Shown: positions 39,013 through 51,869, numbered from the stretch's first letter. The stretch is DNA of 64,000 nt from Chaetorhynchus papuensis (GCA_013396525.1 VWYX01000258.1:124001-188000); one strand, 5' to 3'. The notes: generated from the sequence alone by a model not told the origin. Made by a program: numbers and translations.

Positions 39013-39038
39013 TATACACACATATGCACACACACACA
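39013..39038. repeat. CA/TA alternating microsatellite
   Basis: 26 bases of perfect pyrimidine-purine alternation, mainly CA steps with a TATG interruption. Confidence 0.85.
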
Positions 39039-40092
39039 GGAAATCTTGTTGAACCTGACTTGCCAACACACTGGTTATGAATTGAGCCCCTTTCAACCTC
39101 TTGATCTAAGCTGATCTACCCATCAGAGAATAGCTCTCTGGTAATGCTGGGTTAGTTAGAGCTGCCAGTGCCCACCCAGCATCTTCTTCCAGAGCCTTCA
39201 CCAGTTTCAACAGGAACAGATGCTGGATTGAATTTAAAATCTAATGTTTATTTTCCCGCTGACTGTTTATAGCTTTCATTCACCATCCCTAACTGGCTGA
39301 CAATTTTTTCTCAGCCCAATCATCTTCCTGCCTTCTATTATTTTGCATTACTAGAGGTGAATAAATACCTTCCTGTTGGAGAAGGCAGTTGTATTTCTTC
39401 CACATATGTATTTTTTCGCTACATAAATGTCAGCAAATAAGGTGTTACACTTAGTAGTTTCCAGTAAAGTAGTTTAAATGAATGCACCTTATCATTCAGT
39501 CTGCTGCCTAAACAAAGCCTGGCAAATCAAATTATTATACATGCCAAACATATTACGAATAGTAACTAACCAGTCATTACTGGCCCCATCCAAAGGATGA
39601 AATAGTGAAGGAAGAGAGAGAAGAAATTATGTCTCTGAATTACTTCTACAACTCAAGATTCTAAAGACTCTTTTAGGGAACTGGTGAACTTTACAGGGTT
39701 TGACAAGTAACTATTTGGTGGCCAAATTAATTTTTGAGCCATATAAGGAATTCAGGATCACAGGCAGACAGAACTAGATGCATACTCTGAAATTTCATAG
39801 TGCCAAAACTATAGCATGTACCAATTTTTGTTCCTTAAAAGAACACCAGCCTTCTTATTATTCTGAAGGAAATCCTCATATTTTAATTTTTTTCTTTTTT
39901 TTTTAAGGTTCCCAGGGTATCAAGTATGTACTAAAATTGTACTGTTCCTGATGAGCATGAGAAATTAACTAACTTTACCATATATACCTCAGAATGATCA
40001 GAATCAGAAAAGAGGCATTTTTTTTGCCCAAATTATAGAAGTGTGGTCTTATGTAGGGAAGGAAGTTAATGCCAAGCCTTTGTGCTGATTTT

Positions 40093-40205
40093 CACAGAAT
40101 CACGGAATCACAGAATAAACTGAGTTGGAAGAGACCCACAAGGATCATCGACTCCCAGCCCAGCACAGCACCATCCCCAAGAGTCAAACCATGTGCCCAA
40201 GAGTA
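40093..40205 (-). mobile_element. CR1 LINE 3' end fragment
   Basis: Begins with three 8-bp tail units CACAGAAT, CACGGAAT, CACAGAAT, followed by 'gagttggaagagaccca', 'aggatcatcgactccc' and 'agtcaaaccatg'. This is a CR1 3' end read from the opposite strand. It is heavily truncated and non-coding; the right boundary is approximate. The small frames across it (40069-40263, 40108-40350) are not genes. Confidence 0.88.
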
Positions 40206-43200
40206 TTTTATGCCTAGGGTGAGAAATTTTTACCCATTGCAGACTTACAGGCAAGCCAGCTGAGGAGGGTAGCCCACACCATGAGCCACTTGATCCACAG
40301 CTCCTACGAGACAATACAGAGAGACTCAGTTTCACATCAAAGCCAGCCAAATTCGTTGTTCTGATGATTTATGACACGAGAAAATAAATCTCCTTAATGC
40401 TGACATATAAATAGTCTTCATTTTTATGTTGAAACTCAGTGCTTAGCTATATTTTAATGTTTCCTAATTGCATTTTTTATTAATCCAGCATTTTCCTTAC
40501 TTTTCAGACAAATTCAGCATATAAATTAGTGTCAACAAATTTTAACATCACACTGGGTAAGAATTTCTATTTTCAGGTAGCATTAGCACTCTTGCTTTAA
40601 AATGATCTTCTGAACAACTAAGGGAGATTCTGAAAACCATCCTTTGAGTAGGTTCACAATTGTCTCTAACACACACACATTACACTCAATTTTAACATTT
40701 TAGGGCCAAATATCAGAGGAATTATTTCAGTGGTGACACACAGATTGAGACCACACAACTTTCAGCTAGCATACAGACCATGGTAGATTTTAGCTTTCCT
40801 TTCTCATCACTGTTAGTATTTGCTGTGTGTCATATCAACATATTCAGGCAGGTAGTTTCTGAAAGTTATCGCTAAGATGAAATGCTACTCTTCTTGCTTT
40901 CTTAAGAAGAAACACATCAATGGGTATGCAATAGTGAGATGAAAAAGATAAAAATTCTCTACGAGGGGGTGGTATTTATCATATAATATTTATATGTCAC
41001 TCAGTACTCAATATACTACATCGCATTAGCTTCTATCTATATATAACTTTCCACAAAGGCTACTCTTTACAAGGTGATACACCTTCTGTGAAGGCAGCTC
41101 TTGGAAAGAGGATCTATATGATCTTGGCATGTGAAATGCATTAGAAATATATTTGAACAGATGATTCTTTCTCCGTATATTATGGCTTTATGATGGCTTT
41201 CTTCAAACAAGCATGCTTCTGGTTTTGTTTGAAAGTGGAAAAATATAAATGTTTACATTTTTTTCTTTCTCCATGATGGTAGTAGTCTTTTACATATATA
41301 TTTCTATATATGCATATAGAATGTATTGTTTATTCAAAATACTTTTTTAATATATTTAGACTACATGTGGTTCAAAAGAATAACTGTAAAATCTCTGATT
41401 TATAACAAAAAATAATTCCCTGTATGTGAATAGAATTAGAAAAAAGTCATCTCCACTTAGTAGTTAGGGGCAGATCAATGTTTAGCTGCATTTGACTGAG
41501 ATCAAAATAAGAATAACCACATCATATGGCACCTCAGATCCAATCAGCTCTATGTCATTTAATATAATCCTTTATGTCCAAACTCCAGATCTTAAAGCCT
41601 GTACATCACTTAATTAACTAAACCATACAAGGTCCTGAAGATGAAAGTTCCAGGAGCTGTCTGAAATTATAGAACACAGCTTTGAAGTCTAATAGAACAA
41701 ATAAGAGATCATAAACAGGAAAAAAATCCACTTAAATAGTGTCAAAGAATGGGTCAGCTCAGCAGGAAGTACCATTTGTCTGCGAGACAATTTAAACCCT
41801 GCTCGCATTGCTTATGTTCAAGCATTGATGATTTAAAAGATTTTTCTGTGCCTTAGATTTCCACAGCACTTCTTACAAAACTGCCTCAAAACCAAAGTAT
41901 TTTAAAAATGCTAAATATACTTTCATGTCGGAGGCTTAAGAATAACCCATTTAGGTCTGTCGTAGCAAGTGCAGCAACTGGCACAGCAATAGCCTGGGTG
42001 TTATTCTCAGCTCTGATATTTTGCCAGTTCTTTTGACTTTTACCCAAGAAAAGTTTAAATCATTTTAATGAATTCCTGAATTCCTTAAGGTGGCATGTAG
42101 TAGCACTGCTTGTTATTTAGCAACATGCAGATTTTGAAATAAATTGGATTTAAAACATGTACAAGTAATAAAAAATAGTTTAATTATTTCTCTCTTCTCT
42201 TCCTTTGGTGTGTTTTTTTTTTTTCAGGAAAACTTTTTTGCCTTTCATAAAAGAAATGTTTGAAGCTTTTGCATGATATATTATCTACATTATACCAGCA
42301 TGTAGCATAAAAGATGAGAATGAACTTTTTCTTTTCCAGCCAGAAAACAGAATACACAAAAACCATGAGACAGGTTCAATTCAACAGAGTAACAGGAATA
42401 CCAGAACAGTCAAACAATGTTTTTTGTGCACTTTGTGAATTTTAAGCAGTTTATAGATAAAGATACGCTTTATGAAGCATAATCAAAGATGACTGAAATC
42501 TACCATTTTAAATATAGTACGTGTAGTTTACTTCTTAATCAGGAGTATTATTTTCCCTCAGCATGAAACACAGAGGACTGAAATATATTAACACCTATTA
42601 CAAGCTGGAGTGGGGGAAAAGCGGAAGAAAAACAGTCTGACCAAGGAAAGAAGAACTGAAATTTGAAACAAGAAAAGATTTCTTTCTCAACATCTCTTAT
42701 GGAATAGGTAGCAAAGGACAGAAGATAGAAACTTCAATTATACTTCAGAGTTCTTTCAGAAGACTCTCATCATAGGTACTAACCCAGATAAAGTGGGGCC
42801 CTTTTTAGAAGTTCTCTTCAAATCTAAAAATCAAATCATGACACAAAGGACTTAATTATTTACTTCTAGTATGACAGAGGACACGTACTTTTAATCTTGG
42901 AGATTTTAATGGGCTAGTCAATCTGTCTTGGCCCTAACAAGTCTCTAAGATTATGGCAGTCATTTTACATACTGGAAATTCATCCTCTCAACATCACATT
43001 ATTGTCCTTACCTTAGATCTTTTATCCATGTTTGATGGAAGAGAAATTAAACTTGTGATATTCCAGACTTGAAACACTGACATTAAAAGGGAAGAATGCA
43101 TGTTTTTACTCCCAAATCCTGTCATATTCAGTCAATCAGAGCTTAAAATCTCCATGTTCTACCAATAATAAGGAACAGGCACACGTTAGTGGAGCTGCTC

Positions 43201-45892
43201 CAAAAAGAGTCTCCGAAGACTGTCAGCCAGCAGACCCAGCATTCTGAAGGGACATGAAGTCTTCTCCAGTAATGACAGGACTGTCGTAGGTGCAGTGCCA
43301 CGGGGAGGGAGCAAACAGAATACCACAAAATTTATAGAATAATCTCTCTTCCTTATCTCCTCTGTCTCTTTTTCTCATTTAAAAGGGATTTACGATGACA
43401 TGACAAATTTATGAAGAAATATAAGGGAGATACAGGAAAAAGGACTGCTGACCTCCTTTCATGGATGACTTGTTTCACAGAAAGAACATCCCTCATTGTC
43501 TTAACTCAAGGCACATTAGATGATTTTGAAATAATCATACAAGAGCAATATAAGGCTGTTTTGGCAAATATATTGCAGGAAATAAGTACCTGAGCTAACA
43601 ATAGCAATTTAGGAGGTGTAGGAAGGAGCTGCCTGAGGTTTAAAAGTTGACAGTTCCATTAAATACTAAAACAAGTGCTGCAAAGTAAAGGATTTCCAAA
43701 GTTAGTAATTATTTTTATGCTTCATCAGGAAAGAAAAACATGACCCACAAACTTTATTTCCTGCTAAAGCTAGCAAGCTCTATGATTACTGAATAGATTG
43801 ATACAAAACAATTGATTATGCAGAATCTGCTCAGACTATGAAGCAACCTCAGCCTCAACCTAAAAATAGACATAAGGAGCCAGCCATCAGGTCAGCAAGT
43901 TTTAACTTGATGACCCTTTGTCCCTGCTTCCCATATCTTGCTCTGAAAACTGAAGAGTTGCCATTTTAGGAAGGACTACAGCTCTTTGATAGTACAAGCA
44001 GCTTCAGTGTCTCCAGTCCACGAGCTGTGGGAATCAAGCTTCAGAAGGTCTGTGAACAAAGGGCATGTTCAAGGCTAAAAACGTAAATGAGAATGAAACA
44101 AAAGGGAATATCTTCTTTATTTTTTTTCTCTTTGTAGAGGGGATGGAGGAATTGAGTGACAGAAGTCATATTTATGGCCAGTCTGTTTTATAATCTGGGA
44201 TTGGCATTACTGAATGTTTGAAATTATTTCATAAATATTTATTCCAAAGGCATGCTTACATTTCACTGACACCGTGGCCTTGCTCAGAGTCTGAAGGGCT
44301 GCACTGGATAAAGGTAAAGGAATTGTTTAGTGATTATTCTTTATGTACAAATTTTGCTGGGTTAGGACCTTGAAGACACAACTGTTTCTCTAACTAACTA
44401 TTTTTCTCTCTTCACTTCTCACAACTTAATACTCTCTCATATTCCTGCTCATGCAGTCAAAAGTATTTTTGCCGTAGGAATATTGCGTTGAAAAGGTAGG
44501 CTTAGAATTCTAAACAGGAGGCACTTTAATTATCGATCCGTATTTACCATCAATCTATTCAGCATCTCTAAAAATTGGTTCTCTCTTTTCTTTTTTCAAC
44601 CAGAAGCAGCTCAGTACAATGTAATTTACACTACTGCAGCAGGATTGTCTTCAAAAAGCCACCACCCCAGCTCAATGATTTCTCTGACAACTTCTTTTTC
44701 GGTTCTTAACTGAATTGCACAAGAGTGAGAAATACAAAGTGGCATGCATCCCTGTCCCCAATTTCTATAAAATGCTTTTTTTCCTGATGTCAGATTTAAA
44801 GGAATTAATAGCAGAGATAACATTTCCTAACTATGCCATCGTACCCATAGGAATAAAATCCTAATATTTAAACCATTCTATTTTAAATTCAGCGCTAATT
44901 ACTTGTCAAAATGCCAATACCTATTAGTTAATGAATTATGCAAAATGGCAGCTCACTAAATCTAACTGATCTTTAAGATCTAATTCAGCTATGCCCAGTT
45001 TCAAGTTGAGTGCTGTCACTGGTAGGCTACAAAACATATGTTCTTACACATGTGCTCTCTTACTATCTACTTCTTCCTATTCCTTGATTGAGGCATCCTT
45101 CTATGACTCCTGACATGTCCAGTTCTTTTTCATCCATTGATTTTATCGTTTTTTTACCAGAATATCAATACACAAAATATAAATCTTACCGAATGTTAAT
45201 TCTACCTTATCCGTATGAAGAATAAGAAACTACTTCCTAAGGGAATAACTGGACTTCCTGATACTCACAAGTGTTTTACCCAGCTACAGGTTGTTCATGC
45301 CATTGCAGAAATCTCCGAGTCAAGTTGTAAAGAAAGAAGTTTCCTCAAGCCCATAACAATCCCCTGGACAAAATCCTACCTGGGAATATAAAATTACACC
45401 TCCAGACAATTGAACACTTTTTTTTTAAAATTTCTTGCAGCAAGAAACACATAGTCTAATGATACACCTTTTTTTCATACTGAATATTTTACTTGCTAAT
45501 TGGCTGGAGTAAATTATACATTATATGATATCTTAACATTTATTTTATGCACAGAAGCTGATATTTTTTCTTGAAATATCACCCCCTGCATAAGAAAATG
45601 TTTAAATGTGCTTAAAACTAAGCATGAACTCAGTCCCTTTAGAGCGAACAAAATTAGTCCCATGCTAAGATCATGCATCTGTTTAAGTACAGTGAGGCAT
45701 GAAGATAATATAGTTGAAGGAAATTATTTCCATTATTCATTTAGCTATGCTAAAACAAATGGACATAAAAGAATATTTAAAAAATCATTATTTTTTAAAG
45801 GTAACTTTAGATATCTGTGATAACTGTACCTTTAACTCCATTATGATGCCTCACGAATCCCAATCTTTTTTATTAATGCTCCATACTTCATT
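40206..45892. other. Unique AT-rich non-coding DNA
   Basis: No repeat family, RNA gene or coding frame recognised. Contains AT-rich palindromic patches near 41290-41325 and ordinary homopolymer runs. Confidence 0.5.
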
Positions 45893-46303
45893 TTGCAAGC
45901 CATGTTTAACACAATAAACAACGGAGTCTGTAAAAGCCTGACTGCTGGAAGTAGTTCTGGTGAATTCTGCAGAGGGGCTTGCACGTGCAGTTCACAAGGC
46001 AGTGCAGAGGTGACCAAGCCGAAAGGTGGAATGGGGAACCCTGACAGCCATATCTGCTCCTCCTGCTTCTGTCAGCAGCCAGCAGGACGGGAGCAGCACC
46101 AGCCTCAGCTCACCTGGGCTGCTGTTAAAGACAGAGCTGTGTTCTGTGTCAGCACACAGCTAAACAACTGTCCCCTCTGCAGCACACACTGTCACTGCAG
46201 CAGGCTGGTGCCTTCAGCCCCGTGCCAGAGTGGATCCAGCTGGGCTTTGGACAGAGCGGGGAATCAGAGCCCAATGTGTGTTTGCTGTGGTGAGCAGCAT
46301 TAA
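45893..46303. other. GC-rich patch with a 136-codon cysteine-rich frame
   Basis: A plus frame of 136 codons runs through a distinctly GC-rich patch (about 45930-46300). The translation has many cysteines (for example CSTHCHC and CVCC) and no domain I recognise. There is no signal peptide at its N-terminus. A polypyrimidine-AG at 46075 and GTGAGC at 46290 bracket a 214-bp open part. It may be an exon, an old repeat or a GC-rich regulatory patch. The cysteines are partly explained by TGC/TGT-rich composition. Not called a gene. Confidence 0.3.
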
Positions 46304-48389
46304 AGGAAGAGGAAAGGTGTTAGTCCACTTAAGGAGAACATGGAATTTTCTCCTTGACAATCAAAGCATATGTCCTTAAAGGACACTGCTGCGTAGTGAA
46401 GACCTTCCTATATTTTTTCTGGTCAGATCTCAGCATACCAAAGCATGCAGACCTTGAGAGGCTGCTGAATCTGAATTCCTCAACTTCCTTATGAGGAGTA
46501 AGTGCATGGAATAAGGAGAGGTGCAGACAATACGCAGAAAAAGATCGTCATTCTTTGTCACCTCCCACTCCTCTCACAGCAAGAATCAGTGATGGCCTGT
46601 GTCCACTAAATTCTGTATGTTGCTGAAGCATCAAATCTATGGGCTACTCTTTACTCACAGTTTAATAGAATTCTGCATGACTTGTTGGGGGAATGTTATA
46701 TAAATACATTTAGGTATTAATATGTTGCATTTATAGAGACACTCTCCAAGACATTACTCTTGGTAAGCCTAGAAAGCATTCTGTGGTCACTGACTCAGAA
46801 CAATAAAAAACAATTCTGCAAACCACAATAGGTACAAGGAGCAATCTTGAATAAATGGGTATTATTACTTTTAATGAACAGTGGGCAAGATCACTCTTTC
46901 TAGCTGTATTGATAAATAACAGCTTTTGTGTAAAATTTAAAATCATGCAGAGTAAGAAAGTATTGTCCACCTATTAGCCAACACCTTTAAATCTGATTTA
47001 GAACTGCGGAAAATTATGAGATGACAAGAACTTTATCAATGTGTTTTTATTTTCTATAACACTACTTTTGTTTGCTGAGCTTGCTGTCTATAAACAACTT
47101 ATAATGTTCACTTTTGATTTAAACAGTGCTAACGTTTCTGCATTTACTGCAATAATACTGTGTGAGCCACAACACCGTAAAGTAAGCCATAAAAGCAATT
47201 TGCTCTGTATAAAAAAAAAATTTTTAAATAAATAAAAAAAGTTTGTGTTTATTCCATGCAGAAAGCAAAAAAAAACAAAAGTAGAATTAAAAAAACTACA
47301 CTTACAGCTTTTTCAAACTTATCTAAAACTGAACACCAGTTATGTGAAAGGTTTTGTGGATACATCCTTAAAGTCCACAGAATAGTTTCACACCTGCACT
47401 GAAGTACTTCGGGAAGGAACATATCACATTCTTAGAAAAACTTAGGACTTCTTCTAAACATACATCAATGTGACAATTTGTGGACAAGTTAGAGCTTAAA
47501 GTTGAAAAAGGAATACTTTAAAGCAAATACTTTGCCAGTACATGAAGCTTCATTAAGAAATGGATTACTATCTTTCCAGTATTATATTTCCAGACCAGTT
47601 TCATTGAACCTTCTAGAAATCACACCATCTTTATTTTTTCTGATGTGCTTATGGGCCCAGAGTGCCAAACATATTGAGTCAAACAAAATTTGTTTCCTGA
47701 TTCTCCAAATCACAGCTAACAGGGAAAGAATATGAGAGAAAATGGGGTCCTGCTCTTTTACTGATCCTGACTCCTGTGTCTCATACTAAGGACAGGCAGA
47801 GACAATTTTTATGGTGCTAACTGACTTCTCATCTGTCACTGATGGAGAAGTAGCTGCAGAAGGGATTAAGCAGTTCATTCTGAGTGACACAAGGAACAGA
47901 AATTCCTTCCAAGAAATTCTTTTTAAGAAAAAAAGGGGAAAAAAAAAAAGACAGGTTTTAAGATTAGGGCTAACTGAGAAACAGAATCCTTAGCTTGGCA
48001 GAGGAAAAAAAGGGAAAACAAACAAACAAACAAACCCCCACGCATATGCTTCAAGAGAAAAAAAGAAAAAGAACCATGCCATGTAAACAGACTGTGCCCA
48101 CTCCTTGAACAATATATTCAGGGTTGGCCCTACCATAGCAGAAAGCATAAGTAGGAAAGGCCATGGATGGGCTGGTGTTTGGAACCCTTCCAGAAGAGAA
48201 GAGAATAAACAAACAACGACATTTCAGCTTGGAAAAGGGATGATGTATAACATTTTGTGAAACTGTTTTGTAAGGAATAAATAGTTACAGCAGTATATAT
48301 TCCTTTGATCATTGAACCAAGAATTGTATAAAGATAGTGAATAGGAAATTGCAGTGGCAGTTTATGGATATTAATTATAACAATTCGCA
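46304..48389. other. Unique AT-rich non-coding DNA
   Basis: No gene or transposon recognised. A-rich tracts near 47210-47300 and 47930-48070, with an AAAC microsatellite at 48018. Confidence 0.5.
48018..48035. repeat. (AAAC)n microsatellite
   Basis: Four consecutive ACAA/AAAC units between A-rich flanks. Confidence 0.85.
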
Positions 48390-48490
48390 ATAAAAATTAA
48401 TATATCTACTAATTATACATATACATACTAATTATACATATATATATAAATACACCATAGCAATTAATTATACATAATTATTACAATGAT
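48390..48490. repeat. AT-rich tract with 19-bp tandem duplication
   Basis: Almost pure A/T. 'tactaattatacatataca' at 48407-48425 is repeated at 48426-48444 with one difference, and a related TTAATTATACATAATTA block follows at about 48463-48480. Confidence 0.85.
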
Positions 48491-48968
48491 TATTACCACA
48501 ACATTATTCAATTGTGGGACAGTGCCACATAATCCTGTGAGAGCTGAAAGTAAATTCCAGAAAGGACAGGAAAAATTCACAGGAGACAGGGCCATCAATG
48601 GCTAGTCAACACTGTGCTTTTTGGCCGATATTGGCTTTATAAATTCTCTCTTTTTCGTTGACATAAGATGGGAGAGAAAACCTGGGAGACCTTTTGTCGT
48701 CCTTGGATTTTTAAAACTTTTTTGCTGTGTATCCAATATTTGTCATCATTAGAGACAGAGTGCTTGTCTAGGTGGATATTCAGTTTGACACAGGACAGCA
48801 GTACTGTGGCATGTAATCAGCCCTGTATCATTAAATTTATAGATGCATATGAAAAAAGAAGAGTAACCTGAGAAACTTATGAAAATTTTAGGTTGACATT
48901 TAACCTTAGGTGTTGGAATTACAAGAGTTTCAAGATTATTTTGTGCAGATTCAAGGGATTTATCACAG
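48491..48968. other. Unique non-coding DNA
   Basis: Nothing recognised between the AT-rich tract and the LTR. Confidence 0.5.
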
Positions 48969-49328
48969 TGATGCCTTTTTCTGGTTTTAAAATCAAGAGT
49001 CAAACACTGTTAGAAGGGAAAAAGGGATTTTACCTCTATTTATTTTAAGGATCCTCAGGTGCACCACATCCAGGTGGAACGCACCCCAATGCACACTGCA
49101 ATGCACACCCACAACAGAGCTGGTATAACATTATAGGTCTTACTAATTAGCATATCTATCATAAATTCTGCAATGAGAGGTTTGAGTGAGCCCCCCTCCC
49201 CAGGGAACCTTCCCCTGGATGGTTCTATCTTAGTTTACAAAATGTTCTGGAGAGGACCTTGGGCTCTGGGCACACTGATCCCTAACTACGAAGCTTCTAA
49301 GATGTTCAGTCTCCCAGCTTGACAAACA
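48969..49328 (-). mobile_element. Avian endogenous-retrovirus LTR, solo-type, copy 2
   Basis: Second copy of the LTR found at 10203-10594, here on the minus strand and about 360 bp. Read on that strand it starts TGTTTG, has a promoter-like AT box at 49119-49137, the 12-bp periodic block (49075-49110), the poly(A) signal AATAAA at 49039-49044, and the shared end '...ccagaaaaaggcatca'. It is as diverged as the first copy. No second LTR or viral internal region is adjacent, so it is a solo LTR or remnant. No target-site duplication was found. Confidence 0.8.
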
Positions 49329-49435
49329 AGGCCAAGAATGTAGGCAAAAGCACTGAGAATACAGAAGCTGTAAAAAGGTATCAAAGGGGTAAAAAAGAAA
49401 AGGCAAAAAATCATCATGGCATCAACAGCAGCAAC

Positions 49436-49617
49436 CACAGAATCACAGAACAGTTTGGGTTGGAAGCAACCCTAAAGATCATCTAGTTCCAATCCCCTTA
49501 TCTTGGGAAGGGACACTTTCCACAAGGCCAGGTTGCTCAGAGCTCCATCCAGTGTGGGCTCAAACACCTGCAGGGATGGGCCATCCACAACTTCTTGGGG
49601 CAACCTGGTCCAGTGCC
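49436..49617 (-). mobile_element. CR1 LINE 3' end fragment
   Basis: Starts with the tail units CACAGAAT, CACAGAAC, then 'tttgggttggaag', 'aagatcatctagttccaa', 'ccaggttgctcagagctcc', 'aacacctgcagggatgggcc' and 'ggggcaacctggtccagtgcc'. A long and well-preserved CR1 3' end on the minus strand, cut off at 49617. Inserted about 110 bp from the LTR, in the same orientation. Non-coding. Confidence 0.93.
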
Positions 49618-51003
49618 AAGTAATGCAAGGGATTTATACACAGACAATATTAAAGAGATTCAACCAATTATAACAGATAAAATTTTTTTTTATTTCCTTC
49701 TGAAAATAGGTTGTTTCATTTATAATCTTTTAAAAAGTTTTTCTAATAGGAAGAAAAGTCTATATCAGAGTATGTATCATCCAGCAGGTTATAAAAATAT
49801 CTTTTTAAAAAAACCCAAATAATAAATTATTTTACTTGATACATTTGACTTATGTTTTCTCACTTGTCCTACTATTAATTTCAGAATATCACCCTCTCCA
49901 GGGTCAGCTCTAAGGTTTAGAAGGCATCGGATAGTCTCACTGATTATTTTGCCTACTCAGAAATTACCCTCAGACATTAAAATCTATCACAAAACAGGAG
50001 GGACACTGGTGTGTGGTCCAGACTATGTTACTAGTTTCACAGTTTCCCTTACTTGTGAAGAGCACTACTGAAGTAACCACATCTCTGCTGTAGGGATATG
50101 TCAGAAATTAAATAGTGCCACCATCTGAAGGATGCCCATGTCACAAAAAATTCTTGGGTTTCACTTTTAATAATAGAATAAAAGCCATTTAATCAAGTGT
50201 CAGTCTTTCAGGGGTTTGATTCTATGATCTTGTTGATCAGAATGACACAGAGAATAGTTTTGTTCCTTGGAAGCCAAGGTATGGTGTCACTGGTGTAGGA
50301 GGGATCAGATTTTCACCTCTGCTATCAAGGAAATCAATAATTATCTTCTTTGGAGAGACAATATTTAGATACATACAGATGATATGATAAGTAAGCTTGC
50401 AGTGTTGACTTATGCGTTCTGCTATGTAAGAAGTATCTCAGATGTAATCAGTTTGAAATTTTATTTCCAAGTCATATTTACTGCTGAACTCTTTTCTTAG
50501 AGCCCTTGACAGTTCCTGTTAATATTATAGAACTCTAATATTTACAGACTCACTCCTTTTAGAGGTTTAGGTACAGAAATGTAAAATTATATTAGCTCAA
50601 GTAATTAAAAGTATATTTTGATTGGTTATATAATATTACTCTTTTTTCTGAGAAATTTAGACATGAAGATTTCTGAGGAACTTACTCTAAACAACCATCT
50701 TCTTCAACTGAATTTATTTACATCTATTGGAGGGATCATTTTGCCATGAGTCTTCTTATATTGTCTCTGTTCCTCTTTCTTACCCTCCCAGCTCTGTTGT
50801 GACCTTCCCCACAGCAAACACCTGCATTTCCTTGACTCGTGAAGCTCTAGTTCCTCCACCTAACTCTGCCTACCATGAAGTTACTGAAAGTCTGGCCTCA
50901 TTGCTTCCTGCTGCCAGCTGCACAGCAGGTGCTGGTATTCAGCGCTCCTGGTGTCAGAGCTCTCCTGTATGTTACCCAAACAACAGCATATTTCCAGAGG
51001 CAT
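49618..51003. other. Non-coding DNA between two CR1 fragments
   Basis: AT-rich to about 50720, then GC-richer. A 114-codon plus frame (50727-51071) and overlapping minus frames run into the CR1 remnant that follows. No motif recognised in the part before 51004. Confidence 0.5.
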
Positions 51004-51112
51004 CTTCTCTGCTGCTTGGGAGTCTTGTACAAAATTATATTGTGGTGCCCCAAACTGCACACAGGACTTGAGGTGAGGCTGCCCCTGTGCAGAGCAGAGA
51101 GGGACACACAAT
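51004..51112 (-). pseudogene. CR1 LINE ORF2 C-terminal remnant
   Basis: Read on the minus strand, the DNA 'ctctgctctgcac...cagcctcacctcaagtcctg' followed by 'tgtgcagtttggggcacc' is the well-known stretch near the end of the CR1 polymerase frame. The translation still gives QPHLKSCVQFGAPQY, close to the usual 'RPHLEYCVQFWAP' CR1 motif. About 100 bp is recognisable. Both ends fade into unrelated sequence and no CR1 tail follows directly, so it is an internally truncated, dead fragment, separate from the copy at 49436. Confidence 0.7.
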
Positions 51113-51869
51113 TATTTTACACAAAATAATTTCAAAATTTTCTTTTAATTACTCCTTCACAATTCTGGTCATTCATGTTCAAGAGCAATCACTCTCTATC
51201 TGGAGCAAGTAGATGGGGAAGCAGCCAGTATGATCATAAGTTTGGACAGTCTGTTTTACAGGGAAGTCTAAAGGAACACTTGGCTTCCTGACTCTCTTAG
51301 GAGAAAAGCCAAGAGGAGATATGTTTGCTCTATGTAAACACATCACAGTGTTAAATATTAGAGACAAAAGGGCTGTTTAAATTAACAGGCAAAGTCGCAA
51401 AAAGACAAAAAAGTAATGGCCAAGAAATATACTCAGAACAAGAATTATTAAAAGTGCTTAGCTGTCAGGTGAGATAGGTTCTGGAACACTTTTCAAATAG
51501 CAATAGAGAAACAGAAGCAAAAAAAAAAATCTCATTTAGTACAAATAATCAAGTAGTATAACATGGTTGTTTGCATGTACAGACTGTCAGATCCAGTAGA
51601 CATAGAAGATTCACGCACGTGGCATGTGTTACAACATTCCATGAGTTGGGAGAAAGACAGTAAGAGTCCCTCCTGAGATATTAACAATACATTCCCAGGA
51701 GAGCTCCACAGGCTATCAGGCTTTGCGTGCCAGTGGGCGAGCAGGGCACAGGAACGTTCTTTGTGTCTGGATTTTGTAAGCTGTTGCACCCTGCTCAGAA
51801 CCATGCTGTAGCTATGGAGTCACACAGTTCACCCAGCAAAAGCAAAGCTTGGCTTGCTAGGTTTGAGTG
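51113..51869. other. Unique non-coding DNA
   Basis: No repeat or coding frame recognised. A 90-codon minus frame (51532-51804) has no motif. Confidence 0.5.

Larger units (their letters stand above)
28780..40092. other. Long repeat-poor non-coding stretch
   Basis: Eleven kilobases without a recognisable transposon, unusual next to the repeat blocks on both sides. No coding gene seen. Open frames such as 29321-29677 (118 codons, plus) and 33255-33635 (126 codons, minus) carry no recognisable domain. Stretches at about 34340-35640 and 38800-39590 are complex, rich in TAAT-type cores and free of repeats, the look of conserved non-coding sequence; this is only an impression without alignment. 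There is a pyrimidine microsatellite at 37736 and a CA-type tract at 39013. Confidence 0.5.

Noticed and set aside
48390..48490. AT-rich tandem repeat as an origin or matrix attachment site
   Set aside because: Composition alone does not show such a function; listed only as a repeat.
50206..50240. 'gattctatgatctt' as a CR1 tail
   Set aside because: The body expected before a CR1 tail ('ggtcccttccaa...') is absent.
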